In this document: in pieces, positions 46,241 to 55,607 of the stretch
Layout: every line of letters starts with the position of its first letter
Numbering within the stretch: position 1 is the first letter of the stretch
NCBI GenBank assembly: GCA_002686255.1
Contig: NZAZ01000116.1
Location: 1 to 64,000 of the forward strand
Source: Rhodospirillaceae bacterium
GTDB taxonomy: Bacteria; Pseudomonadota; Alphaproteobacteria; Rhodospirillales; Casp-alpha2
DNA: 64,000 bases
Direction of reading: 5' to 3'
Made by a program: the position numbers and the translations under genes
The notes under the pieces: model-generated
What the model was told of the DNA's origin: nothing
The model's input: only the letters and a program-made list of their open reading frames with translations
Database searches by the model: none

Positions 46241-46269
46241 TTGTAATTGATATCATTTTTTGATATCAC
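46241..46269 (+). promoter_or_regulatory. hicA promoter with double palindromic operator
   Basis: -35 TTGTAA (46241-46246), 17-bp spacer, -10 TATCAC (46264-46269). Two copies of the palindrome TGATATCA (46248-46255 and 46261-46268), 13 bp centre to centre, overlie the spacer and -10. This is a plausible autoregulatory operator for the HicB RHH domain. hicA starts at 46287. Confidence 0.6.
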
Positions 46270-46286
46270 TAACCCCATGAGGCATC

Positions 46287-46553
46287 ATGAGGAAAAAGCA
46301 CAAGGCCACGTTGAGCGCCGTTTTCTCCGATCCGGTTTCGGCGTCGATCCCGTGGCGGGATGTCGAGAGAATGTTGGTGGCCGCCGGGGCCGAGGTCACC
46401 GAGGGTCGGGGCTCCAGGGTGCGGGTGTATCTGAACGGGGTCAGGGCGGTTTTCCACCGCCCGCACCCGGAAAAGGAAACCGATAAGGGGGCCGTCAAAT
46501 CCGTCCGCCGGTTTTTATTTGCGACGGGCGTCACGCCCGCAAAGGAGAGCTGA
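46287..46553 (+). CDS. hicA: HicA-family toxin (type II TA), variant
   Basis: An 88-aa HicA-like protein (dsRBD-like mRNA interferase fold). Helix-forming PWRDVERMLVAAGAEV is followed by GRGSRVRVYLNGVRAVFHRPHP. In classical HicA the loop has Gly-Ser-His with the catalytic His; here it reads GSR, and the only nearby His are in HRPHP, so catalytic activity is uncertain. It precedes the HicB-like gene by 3 nt. In known HicAB pairs HicA cleaves mRNA and HicB neutralises it. Confidence 0.82.
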   Translation: MRKKHKATLSAVFSDPVSASIPWRDVERMLVAAGAEVTEGRGSRVRVYLNGVRAVFHRPHPEKETDKGAVKSVRRFLFATGVTPAKES

Positions 46554-46556
46554 GGA

Positions 46557-46889
46557 ATGCTGAAATACAAGGGCTATACCGCCAGGGTGGAGCTCGACGA
46601 AGAGGCCGGCGTGCTGCACGGCGAGGTCATCGGCACGCGGGACGTCATCACCTTTCAGGCCGACAGCGCCAAGAACGCCATTGCCGAGTTCCGCGCTTCC
46701 GTGGACGACTACCTGGACTTTTGCGCCGAACGGGGCGAAGCGCCGGAGAAGCCACTGAGCGGCCAGTTCCTGGTCCGCGCGACGCCAGAGCTTCACCGCC
46801 GCGTCCACGTCGCCGCCAACGCCGAAGGCATAAGCGTCAACGCCTGGCTGACGAGGACGCTGGAAGAGGATACGAAGGAGTTTGGGTGA
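46557..46889 (+). CDS. hicB: HicB-family antitoxin
   Basis: A 110-aa protein with the HicB partial RNase-H-like domain at the N-terminus (LKYKGYTARVELDEEAGVLHGEVIG) and a ribbon-helix-helix DNA-binding end (FLVRATPELHRRVHVAANAEGISVNAWLTRTLEED). The start is ATG after an AGGA-like SD 5-10 nt upstream. It completes the hicAB pair and probably binds the palindromic operator ahead of hicA. Confidence 0.85.
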   Translation: MLKYKGYTARVELDEEAGVLHGEVIGTRDVITFQADSAKNAIAEFRASVDDYLDFCAERGEAPEKPLSGQFLVRATPELHRRVHVAANAEGISVNAWLTRTLEEDTKEFG

Positions 46890-46910
46890 AGTGTGTGGCA
46901 GCTAATGACC

Positions 46911-47058
46911 GATACTGTTGATAAAGTCGGTCGGAGACGGTGTTCGCGCAACAAAAGAATATAGATCAATGTTTCAGTGAAACATTATTGCCGTGACGGG
47001 GTAATTCGCGAATCAATCTTTCGTCCGAACGGCTCGAAAATACTTTATCAACAGTATA
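46911..47058. mobile_element. 147-bp inverted-repeat element between hicB and the SEC-C gene
   Basis: Perfect 16-bp terminal inverted repeats at 46912-46927 and 47042-47057 (ATACTGTTGATAAAGT and its complement) enclose a central palindrome AATGTTTC-AGT-GAAACATT near 46968-46986. It has no gene. It lies in the 210-nt gap between two convergent genes and may be a small MITE-like element or a bidirectional hairpin. No target duplication was resolved. Confidence 0.6.
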
Positions 47059-47099
47059 GACCCAAAACTCGTAAATTCTTGGGCTTTGCGTGTTTTGGG

Positions 47100-48284
47100 T
47101 CAGTCGTCGAATTTGCCTGGCACCTTCGAGTGGTTCAACACGGAGAACCAAAGCTGGCTGATCTCGGGGTGCTGCCGCATAACGGCTTTCGAATCATCTG
47201 GGCTGGCAAACTCTGGTCGGTTAATCGCAGTTAAGTATGAAGTTTGACCGGGTTCTACATCGTCATTTCCGACGTAGTGATTCGGGTTGTTAGTAAGAAC
47301 GATAAAAGCAGGCGGATAGGGGTTATCCGAAGACTGGTCTTCTTCAACTTTCCGAATGGTTTTAGCAGCGGTCTTGAACCAATCTTTATCAAATACCTCT
47401 TTGTCATCGGGTGGCATATTCACATCGATAAAAATGATCCGATCATGTTCCGCATCCTTCAACAGTGCCCGTTGAAGCTGGCGATAAATGTTGGCTTTGG
47501 CTTCATCTGGTTTCTGACGTTCGCCTTCTTTCCCCAACAGACCTGGTCGTCCACATGTTTTAGCCTCAACTGAGAACTTGCAGTCATGCTTTTTATGAAA
47601 TGCCGTAAGTTCAGTATGCGTCCGTGAACCGTCGCGCTCGTCTTCCAATTCGACTTCAAACCCAGCACGCAACAAGGTTGCGATAACATAAAGCTCGTAA
47701 CGTGCTCCCTGGAATTGATCTGCATTTTTAAGGCGTTCGAGCATCGTCGGATGGAGTGCGGACAGATGTTCTAACGCGTATAAATCATAGGCAATCGAGA
47801 GATACGCTTTCGCAGAGCCAGTTACGATACCGCTGAACAGGCCGTCAGCATTTCTTTCCTTGCTGTTCTCTTGCTGCCAATCACAAAAATCATGATACCA
47901 CTGGAGGATCGGGTGACGCTCCTCATAAGGCTTTGCGATCTCGGCATTTCCCCATTCGCCACTGAGTGTTTCTTTGAGATAGTCGGTTAGAAAATCAATG
48001 GGAGTTTTCCAGTTCTTGTTCCACTTCAAAGTGGTTCCGATGGCAATTACTCTATATCCATTCATCTCAGCAGAAACCAACGGGGGAACATGACCGAAAT
48101 TGCGTCTTTCCTCCTCATTCTTCAATTGAGCATTAAGAAACGCTTTCCGTGTTTCCTCAGGGAGGTCAAGGAATTGAACGCGTTTAGGCTCGCGGCGTTG
48201 CGCGTCGCATGTCGCTCCACAACAATGTTTAAATTTATGACCGCTGCCACAGGGACATCGTGCATTACGGCTGACTTTTGTCAT
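47100..48284 (-). CDS. SEC-C zinc-motif protein with possible PD-(D/E)XK nuclease core
   Basis: A 394-aa protein not recognised by name. Residues 9-23 are a SEC-C zinc motif, RCPCGSGHKFKHCCG (Cys10, Cys12, Cys21, Cys22). Residues 190-245 hold FQGARYELYVIATLLRAGFE, then HTELTAF, then KFSVEAKT, with Glu197, Glu225 and Glu240-Ala-Lys242 in the order expected for a PD-(D/E)XK nuclease fold (Glu on a helix, acidic residue on a strand, ExK on the next strand). The rest is helical and charged. The gene is visibly AT-richer than its neighbours, and follows the dnaJ remnant and the RelE/NadS pair, with which it may be cotranscribed. A DNA- or RNA-targeting defence role is inferred, not shown. Confidence 0.6.
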   Translation of the reverse strand: MTKVSRNARCPCGSGHKFKHCCGATCDAQRREPKRVQFLDLPEETRKAFLNAQLKNEEERRNFGHVPPLVSAEMNGYRVIAIGTTLKWNKNWKTPIDFLTDYLKETLSGEWGNAEIAKPYEERHPILQWYHDFCDWQQENSKERNADGLFSGIVTGSAKAYLSIAYDLYALEHLSALHPTMLERLKNADQFQGARYELYVIATLLRAGFEVELEDERDGSRTHTELTAFHKKHDCKFSVEAKTCGRPGLLGKEGERQKPDEAKANIYRQLQRALLKDAEHDRIIFIDVNMPPDDKEVFDKDWFKTAAKTIRKVEEDQSSDNPYPPAFIVLTNNPNHYVGNDDVEPGQTSYLTAINRPEFASPDDSKAVMRQHPEISQLWFSVLNHSKVPGKFDD

Positions 48285-48324
48285 CCATCAACCTCAATAT
48301 GCGGAATTCCCCCTACGCCTGAAG

Positions 48325-48399
48325 CCTACTCCTCCAAGTCCTCCCACAACTCCATCATCTTGTTTAAGAAGCCCGCCGCCTGGGGGCCGTGGGTTTCGG
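48325..48399 (-). pseudogene. Remnant of a dnaJ 3' end (75 bp)
   Basis: About 60 of 75 positions match the end of the intact dnaJ (49122-49196) with no gaps. In the dnaJ frame it reads [15 protein letters not shown] and then a TAG stop, against [15 protein letters not shown] in the intact gene; many differences are conservative, so it was under coding selection in its source. It lies at the other side of the RelE/NadS pair and supplies the last ~11 codons and stop of the NadS-like gene in another frame. Confidence 0.8.
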
Positions 48400-48708
48400 T
48401 TCCGGGCGCCTATCTGTGGCGGGAACGGAGAGTGCGCGCCGCACCGCCTCGGGCTCCCGGTCGATGACCATGAGGAAGGCGCGCGCCGCCACGTCCGGTT
48501 GACGGCGGCCCTGCTCCCAGTTCCTGACCGCGTCGAGGGCGAATCCGAACCTGTTGGCGAATTTCGCCTGGGATAGGCCGAGGCGTTGGCGGACCGCCTT
48601 GACATCGACACGTTCCGGAACGTGCACGACAAATCCCTCCCGTTCGCCCCGGGCATAGGCCAGGGCCTCCCTAGCGCCGCCGAGAATCGTCTCACCCGCT
48701 TTCGACAT
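48364..48708 (-). CDS. NadS-family helix-turn-helix antitoxin
   Basis: A 114-aa XRE-type protein of the NadS family: [44 protein letters not shown] is the typical HTH core. Such proteins pair with RelE/HigB-type toxins and repress the operon. The last ~11 residues (APRRRAS end) are read from the dnaJ remnant in a different frame, so the original C-terminus was probably lost or lay elsewhere. It follows the toxin gene by 6 nt. Confidence 0.85.
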   Translation of the reverse strand: MSKAGETILGGAREALAYARGEREGFVVHVPERVDVKAVRQRLGLSQAKFANRFGFALDAVRNWEQGRRQPDVAARAFLMVIDREPEAVRRALSVPATDRRPEPKPTAPRRRAS

Positions 48709-48714
48709 CGTGTT

Positions 48715-49065
48715 TCACTCCTTTCCATACTCCGCCACCAGGCCACGCAACACCTTGCGGAGTTGGTTACGCTCGGCCTTGGTGAGATTAACCTTTTCGC
48801 CCTTGCCGAACGCCGTGAGCAGGAACACCGGCACCCCGGCGCCACCGTAAAACGTAATGACGCGTATTCCTCCGCTCTTGCCGCGGCCCTTGATCGCCCA
48901 CCGGAACTTTCTGGCGCCACCCGTCCCAACCATCAACTCCCCGGCGTTGGGATTGGCGGCAACATAATCCACAAGGGCGCTTAGCCCGTCGGTTGTTAAT
49001 AGGTTCCGTGTTCGACGTTGAAATTCCGGTGTCTCGACGACCGTTTGCAATGGGTGGTCCGGCAT
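48715..49065 (-). CDS. RelE/HigB-family toxin
   Basis: A 116-aa RelE/ParE-like toxin: TPEFQRRTRNLLTTDGLSALVDYVAANPNAG, then FRWAIKGRGKSGGIRVITFYGGAGVPVFLLTAFGKGEKVNLTKAERNQL. RelE/HigB toxins cleave mRNA on the ribosome; family members with NadS antitoxins are common in Proteobacteria. Toxin-first order as in higBA. The start codon lies 5 nt after the predicted -10 box, so the mRNA is probably leaderless. It begins 57 nt downstream of the dnaJ stop. Confidence 0.85.
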   Translation of the reverse strand: MPDHPLQTVVETPEFQRRTRNLLTTDGLSALVDYVAANPNAGELMVGTGGARKFRWAIKGRGKSGGIRVITFYGGAGVPVFLLTAFGKGEKVNLTKAERNQLRKVLRGLVAEYGKE

Positions 49066-49070
49066 GGGTA

Positions 49071-49106
49071 AATGTACGCCATTGGCTTAGATGCGTCAAT
49101 GGCGTA
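49071..49106 (-). promoter_or_regulatory. Promoter and operator of the RelE/NadS pair
   Basis: Minus strand: -35 TTGACG (49099-49094), 17-bp spacer, -10 TACATT (49076-49071). The perfect 10-bp inverted repeat TACGCCATTG / CAATGGCGTA (49075-49084, 49097-49106) covers both boxes, a typical antitoxin operator. The toxin ATG is 5 nt downstream of the -10. Confidence 0.7.
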
Positions 49107-49122
49107 GTCCAGGGAGAACCCC

Positions 49123-50265
49123 CTACTCCTTCAAATCCTCCCAAAGCTCACGCACCTTGCCGAAGAAGCCGTGCGCCTGGGGGCTGTGGGTTTCGGCGGC
49201 ACTTTCGGAGTCGAATTCCTTCAAGAGCTCCTTTTGCCGGGGCGTCAGGTTGACCGGCGTCTCGACCATCGCCTGCACGAACATGTCGCCCCGGGCGCCG
49301 GAGCGCAAAATCGTCATGCCCTTGTTCTTGAGCCGCAACTGGTGTCCCGTCGGCGTGCCGGCGGGAAGGGTGACCCTGGCCAGCTTGCCGTCGACGGTCG
49401 GCACCTCGATGGCGCCGCCCAGGGCCGCCGTGGTCATCGAGATCGGCACCCGGCAGTAGATGTCGGCGCCGTCGCGCTGAAACAGCCGGTGCGCCTTGAG
49501 GCTGAGGAAAATATAAAGGTCGCCCGGCGGCGCGCCCCGGAGCCCGGCCTCGCCCTCGCCGGCCAAACGGATGCGGGTGCCGTCCTCGACCCCCTCGGGG
49601 ATGTTGACGGACAGCTTCTTTTCCTTGTTGACCCGGCCCTGGCCGCCGCAGTTCCGGCACGGGTCCTTGATCACCTCGCCGCGGCCGCCGCACGACGGAC
49701 ACGTGCGCTCGACGGTGAAGAACCCCGATTGCGTGCGCACCCGGCCGTGGCCGCCGCAGGTGCCGCACGACGTCAGACTGGCGCCGGCGGCGGAGCCTGT
49801 GCCCTTGCAGTCCCCGCACGCCACCGACGAGGGGACGCGGATATCGGCCTGTTTGCCCTCGAACGCCTCTTCGAGGGAGACTTCCATGTTGAAACGGAGG
49901 TCGGCGCCCTTGCCGGCGGCGGCCGTCTCCTGGGCCCGGTGGCCGCTGAAATCGCCGAACATTTCGTCGAAGATGTCGGCGAACCCGGAGGCGAAGTCGC
50001 CGCCGAATCCACCTGGACCGCCGCCGGCGCCGGCGGCTTGTTCGAAGGCGGCGTGGCCGAAACGGTCGTAGGCGGCCCGTTTCTGGTCGTCCTTGAGAAC
50101 CTCATAGGCTTCGGAAAGGTTCTGGAATTTCTTTTCGGCCTGCTTGTCTCCGGGGTTTTTGTCCGGATGGTATTTTACCGCCAGCTTGCGGTAGGACTTC
50201 TTGATGTCCTCCGGCCCGGCGTCGCGGCCGACCCCGAGTGTCGCGTAATAGTCCTCTTTAGCCAT
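49123..50265 (-). CDS. dnaJ: Chaperone protein DnaJ
   Basis: The 380-aa co-chaperone of DnaK (stimulates its ATPase and delivers unfolded clients). J domain with HPDKNPGD (residues about 33-40), Gly/Phe region ([17 protein letters not shown]), four CxxCxGxG zinc repeats ([32 protein letters not shown]) and the C-terminal peptide-binding domain. The ATG is 1 nt from a MITE-like element and no SD of its own remains; the start overlaps the stop of a short ORF within that element (TAATG). Its 3' end is partly duplicated at 48325-48399. Confidence 0.98.
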   Translation of the reverse strand: MAKEDYYATLGVGRDAGPEDIKKSYRKLAVKYHPDKNPGDKQAEKKFQNLSEAYEVLKDDQKRAAYDRFGHAAFEQAAGAGGGPGGFGGDFASGFADIFDEMFGDFSGHRAQETAAAGKGADLRFNMEVSLEEAFEGKQADIRVPSSVACGDCKGTGSAAGASLTSCGTCGGHGRVRTQSGFFTVERTCPSCGGRGEVIKDPCRNCGGQGRVNKEKKLSVNIPEGVEDGTRIRLAGEGEAGLRGAPPGDLYIFLSLKAHRLFQRDGADIYCRVPISMTTAALGGAIEVPTVDGKLARVTLPAGTPTGHQLRLKNKGMTILRSGARGDMFVQAMVETPVNLTPRQKELLKEFDSESAAETHSPQAHGFFGKVRELWEDLKE

Positions 50266-50456
50266 TAGGTCATGGACTCATAAATGGCGGCGAACTGTGA
50301 TCGGCAGATGTCCCGATTCGGCAGGAAGGGGCGCGAAAGCGGGGCCAGAGCCCCGGTGAGGGCGCATGACGCACTGAAACGGGCCATATGCCGACCCCTC
50401 TCGGGGCGCGGTTCTTTTGTCCACTGGGCATCGTCGTGTCGTCGGTCATGATGCAT
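50265..50456 (-). CDS. Possible 63-aa leader ORF within the element upstream of dnaJ
   Basis: A 63-aa frame ([16 protein letters not shown]...) begins 11 nt after TTAGGAGGG, a strong SD-like sequence, and its TAA overlaps the dnaJ ATG (TAATG). No protein family is recognised and the composition is that of repeat-derived DNA. Its likely value is translational coupling to dnaJ. Low certainty that the peptide itself matters. Confidence 0.25.
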   Translation of the reverse strand: MHHDRRHDDAQWTKEPRPERGRHMARFSASCALTGALAPLSRPFLPNRDICRSQFAAIYESMT

Positions 50457-50538
50457 TTGGCATCAATCCCTCCTAACTCCTTGCCAGTGGACAAAATAAC
50501 ACGCGTCACAGTCGTCTCCATTTATGAGTTCATGACCT
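50267..50538. mobile_element. 272-bp MITE-like element between dnaK and dnaJ
   Basis: Terminal inverted repeats of 21 bp at 50267-50287 and 50518-50538 (20 of 21 match; they begin AGGTCATG). Inside, 13-bp arms TTTTGTCCACTGG (50415-50427) and CCAGTGGACAAAA (50484-50496) enclose a TGATGC-N5-GCATCA hairpin (50449-50465). It has no transposase and fills most of the dnaK-dnaJ gap. No clear target duplication was seen. The remaining gap (50539-50596) shows nothing further. Confidence 0.75.
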
Positions 50539-50596
50539 GAAGGGGGCCCTCAAGGAATTGACCATGAAACAGGAGACGCCAGCCTGAAGTCCAAAC

Positions 50597-52654
<2,058 letters not shown>

Positions 52655-52761
52655 TTCATCCTCTTTAATTTTCGGCGGCTTTTGATCCGGCCCTTTCGGC
52701 ACCGCGCTTCAAGCCCCTTGTTAATCACTTAAAACCCGCGCTTGAGCGGGTGTTCCGGCGA

Positions 52762-52790
52762 TATATATGTGTGGAAACGGGGGTCCGCAA
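52762..52790 (-). promoter_or_regulatory. Candidate dnaK promoter with leader hairpin
   Basis: Minus strand: -35 TTGCGG (52790-52785), 17-bp spacer, -10 TATATA (52767-52762). Downstream in the leader, CCCGC / GCGGG followed by TTTT (near 52733-52750) could be a weak terminator or attenuator. A clear sigma-32 consensus was not found. Confidence 0.45.
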
Positions 52791-52845
52791 CCGTGTCTGT
52801 GCTTTTTCCATAAAAACGGTTTCGCGGAGCCTGGTGAATAGGCCC

Positions 52846-53622
52846 TCAAAGTTCCTCGTCCAACTGGGCGCCCGGCTCCTTGCCCTTGCCCTTGCCCTTG
52901 TACGCCGTCTGGCCGTCCTTGAGCGCCTGGCCGGCCGGAGCGGGGGTGGCGCCTTTGGCGGCGCCGGTTTTTTTCTTGTTGTCCCGATTTTTGTCCGCGG
53001 GGCCGCCCTTGCAAACGCCGACCTTGGCCGGGCGCAGCAGCCGGTCGTTCAGCACGTAGCCGGCCTCGACCACCTGGACCACGGTGCCGGCGGGTTTCGA
53101 GGCGTCGTCAAGCTCGAACATCGCTTCGTGCAGGTTGTGGTCGAATTTTTCGCCCATGGCCCCGATCGGCTTGATGCCGAAACGCTCGAAGGTGCTCAGC
53201 ATCTCAGCTTCGGTCATTTCCAGGCCGACCATGAGCTGTTCGAGGGCGGGATCCTCCTTGCGGGCGTCGGCATCGACGCTGGCCATGGCCCGGTGCATGT
53301 TGTCGGCGACGCCGAGCACCTGGCGGGCGAAATTGGCGATCGCGTACTTGGCGGCGTCCGATTTGTCCCGCTCGGCCCGGCGGCGGACATTTTCGGCCTC
53401 GGCCAGGGCGCGCAACAGCTTGTCGTTTAGCTCTTCCACCTGCTGTTCGGGGGTCGACTCCCCGCCCGCCTCCCCGGGGGCCGATTCGGTTTCCGCGTCC
53501 TCCCCGGCGGCGGCGGGGACGCCATCTTCGGCCGCCGTTTCTTTTGCCGCTTCGGAATCGGGCGCGGCGTCTTTGTTTTTGGTGGTTTCGGCTTTTGTCT
53601 GGTTTTTTTTGTTTTTGGTCAT
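52846..53622 (-). CDS. grpE: Nucleotide exchange factor GrpE
   Basis: GrpE releases ADP from DnaK. The 258-aa protein has an acidic/Ala-rich N-terminal extension (about 1-65), a long coiled-coil helix (EQQVEELNDKLLRALAEAENVRRRAERD) and the C-terminal beta domain (EAMFELDDASKPAGTVVQVVEAGYVLNDRLLRPAKVGV). After that it has an extra ~40-residue Lys/Ala/Gly tail including KGKGKGKEPG, encoded by a TTGCCC hexamer repeat (52878-52900). It follows hrcA by 8 nt and is probably cotranscribed with it. Confidence 0.96.
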   Translation of the reverse strand: MTKNKKNQTKAETTKNKDAAPDSEAAKETAAEDGVPAAAGEDAETESAPGEAGGESTPEQQVEELNDKLLRALAEAENVRRRAERDKSDAAKYAIANFARQVLGVADNMHRAMASVDADARKEDPALEQLMVGLEMTEAEMLSTFERFGIKPIGAMGEKFDHNLHEAMFELDDASKPAGTVVQVVEAGYVLNDRLLRPAKVGVCKGGPADKNRDNKKKTGAAKGATPAPAGQALKDGQTAYKGKGKGKEPGAQLDEEL

Positions 53623-53630
53623 GGTCCGGT

Positions 53631-54686
53631 TCAGCTTTGTTGGCCCAGAAGGCGGCCGATCAGTTTCGAGGTGTAGTCGACCATCGGAATGATGTGGGCG
53701 TAGTTCATGCGGGTGGGGCCGATGACGCCGATGGCGCCGATGATGGTTTCCTTGGCGTTCTTGTAGGGGCCGACGATCATTGAACAGCCGGCCAGGTTGA
53801 ACAGGTTGTTGTCGGCGCCGATGAAGATCTGCACCCCTTCGGCGGTGTCGGTCAGCGACAGCAGCTTCAGCATTTCCTCCTTGGTTTCGAGGGCCGTGAA
53901 AAGGGCGCGGATTTTCTCCAGGTCGGCCATCGCGGTCACGTCCTCCAAAAGGTGCGCCTGGCCGCGGATGATCAACAATCCTTGCTGGCCGCCGCCGGCC
54001 TCATCACCGGCCCACATGGCGAGCCCGCTTTCGACCGCCCGGGTCGTCAAATCGTCCAGTTCGGCGCGGTGGCTGTCCAGTTCGGCCATGATCTCTTCGT
54101 AGGCTTCGGACAGGGTGCGGCCGACCAGCCGCGCGCTCAGGTAATTGGTCGCCTCCACCAGGCCCGACGGGGGCATGCCCGGGGGCGTCTGGATGACCCT
54201 GTTCTCGATGATGCCGCTTTCGGTGACCAGCACCACCAGCGCCCGGCCCGGGGAAAGGTTGACGAATTCGATGTGACGCAGCGGACTCCCCGCCTTCGGC
54301 GCCAACACCAGGGAAGCGCACCGGGACAGGCCAGAAAGCGCCGACGTCGCGTCTTCCAGCAGGCCTTCGAGGCTGTTGGGCGATCCCGCGCATTGAACGT
54401 CGATGCTCTGGCGTTCGTTTTCGGTCAGGTTGCCGATTTCGAGGATTCCATCGACGAACAGCCTGAGTCCCGCATCCGTCGGCAGCCGCCCGGCCGACGT
54501 GTGGGGCGAGAACAATAACCCGGCGTCTTCCAGGTCCGCCATCACGTTGCGGATGGTGGCCGGCGACAGGTTGACGTTCAGACGCTTCGACAGCGTCCTC
54601 GACCCGATGGGCTCGCCCGATTCGACGTAACTATCGACGACATGGCGCAAAATCTCACGAGAGCGGTCGTTGAGTTCGGTAATCAT
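53631..54686 (-). CDS. hrcA: Heat-inducible transcription repressor HrcA
   Basis: A 351-aa repressor that binds CIRCE operators at groE-type genes and is refolded by GroEL. N-terminal winged helix (LNDRSREILRHVVDSYVESGEPIGSRTLSKRLN, SPATIRNVMADLEDAGLLFSPHTSAGRLPTDAG), then the inserted and GAF-like dimer domains (GVQIFIGADNNLFNLAGCSMIVGPY). No CIRCE repeat is seen in this window. It is divergent from rph, as usual in Alphaproteobacteria. Confidence 0.97.
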   Translation of the reverse strand: MITELNDRSREILRHVVDSYVESGEPIGSRTLSKRLNVNLSPATIRNVMADLEDAGLLFSPHTSAGRLPTDAGLRLFVDGILEIGNLTENERQSIDVQCAGSPNSLEGLLEDATSALSGLSRCASLVLAPKAGSPLRHIEFVNLSPGRALVVLVTESGIIENRVIQTPPGMPPSGLVEATNYLSARLVGRTLSEAYEEIMAELDSHRAELDDLTTRAVESGLAMWAGDEAGGGQQGLLIIRGQAHLLEDVTAMADLEKIRALFTALETKEEMLKLLSLTDTAEGVQIFIGADNNLFNLAGCSMIVGPYKNAKETIIGAIGVIGPTRMNYAHIIPMVDYTSKLIGRLLGQQS

Positions 54687-54720
54687 GGATATCCCGCGTT
54701 TAAAGCCGGAAGTGAGGGGA

Positions 54721-54748
54721 ATTTAAGTGCGCCGGGGGCCAGCGTCAA
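54721..54748 (-). promoter_or_regulatory. Candidate hrcA-grpE promoter
   Basis: Minus strand: -35 TTGACG (54748-54743), 16-bp spacer, -10 TTAAAT (54726-54721). It fits a housekeeping sigma-70 promoter about 35-40 nt before the hrcA start. Confidence 0.5.
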
Positions 54749-54848
54749 CGGAGCGCAAGCAAATTCTTTATCATTGATCCTTGGTATAAGGCGGCCGCCG
54801 GGGTAGTAATCCCCCTTAATCCTGCGGCATTTAAAGGGACCCCGGGTC

Positions 54849-55598
54849 ATGAACGACGCCCCTAAAAAAGGACCGTTTCAAAGGCCTTCCGGACGCCGGG
54901 CCGACGAGATGCGCGCGGTTGCGCTTGAACCCGACTTCGCCAAGCACGCCGAAGGGTCGTGCATCGCCGGTTTCGGCGACACCAGGGTATTCATCACCGC
55001 CACCATCGAGGAACGGGTTCCGCCGTGGCTGAGGAATTCCGGCCACGGCTGGGTGACGGCCGAATACGGCATGCTGCCCCGGGCCACCAACACGCGCACC
55101 GGCCGCGAGGCGCGCCAGGGCGGCCAATCGGGCCGCAGCCATGAAATCCAGCGCCTGATCGGCCGCAGCCTCCGCGCCGTCACCGACTTGGAGGCCATGG
55201 GTGAAATGTCAATCAGGCTCGATTGCGACGTCATCCAGGCCGACGGCGGCACCCGCACGGCGGCCATTACCGGCGCCTACGTGGCGCTGAGGAGGGCATT
55301 CGAGAAGTGCGTCGGGCTCGGCGTTCTTGGCGCCGTTCCCCTGAACGACCACGTCGCCGCCGTTTCCTGCGGCCTTTACCAAGGCAAGCCGATCCTCGAC
55401 CTGGACTACGAAGAAGACTCCTCCGCCGACGCCGACGCCAATTTCGTCCTCACCGGGTCCGGCGACATCGTCGAAATCCAGGGCACGGCGGAAACCGGGC
55501 CGTTTTCCGAGAAGTCTTTCCAGGCGATGTTGAAGCTCGCCGGCAAGGGCGTCGGCGAGCTGGTGGCGTTGCAGAAAAAGGCGCTCGGCGAAAAATAA
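54849..55598 (+). CDS. rph: Ribonuclease PH
   Basis: A 3'-5' phosphorolytic exoribonuclease that trims tRNA 3' ends. The 249-aa protein has the family motifs: [62 protein letters not shown] and the catalytic acidic stretch [27 protein letters not shown] well-placed ATG follows GACCCCGGGTC. It is divergent from hrcA and 9 nt upstream of rdgB. Confidence 0.97.
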   Translation: MNDAPKKGPFQRPSGRRADEMRAVALEPDFAKHAEGSCIAGFGDTRVFITATIEERVPPWLRNSGHGWVTAEYGMLPRATNTRTGREARQGGQSGRSHEIQRLIGRSLRAVTDLEAMGEMSIRLDCDVIQADGGTRTAAITGAYVALRRAFEKCVGLGVLGAVPLNDHVAAVSCGLYQGKPILDLDYEEDSSADADANFVLTGSGDIVEIQGTAETGPFSEKSFQAMLKLAGKGVGELVALQKKALGEK

Positions 55599-55607
55599 CC
55601 ACCGCCC

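Larger units (their letters stand above)
45760..46286. other. 527-nt gap with repeat debris and an orphan SOS-type box
   Basis: No gene is supported. Two 19-bp exact copies of CCGGTGTTATGGAAAATCC (45896-45914 and 45966-45984, period 70), with a 20-bp tandem repeat (ATGTAGGCTT/TGTCGGC) between them. The text GTAGACAAAGGTGGAC (45995-46010) beside TGGAAAATCC recalls the terminal repeat blocks of some IS21-family elements, but no transposase is present. Further right lie an SOS-type box (46188-46202) and the hicA promoter. Confidence 0.45.

Noticed and set aside
46966-47151. 61-codon minus-strand frame across the inverted-repeat element
   Set aside because: It spans repeat DNA and overlaps the end of the SEC-C gene; no conserved features.
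52655-52760. Sigma-32 promoter for dnaK
   Set aside because: A CTTGAA occurs in the leader but without a matching CCCCATnT-like -10 at the right distance.
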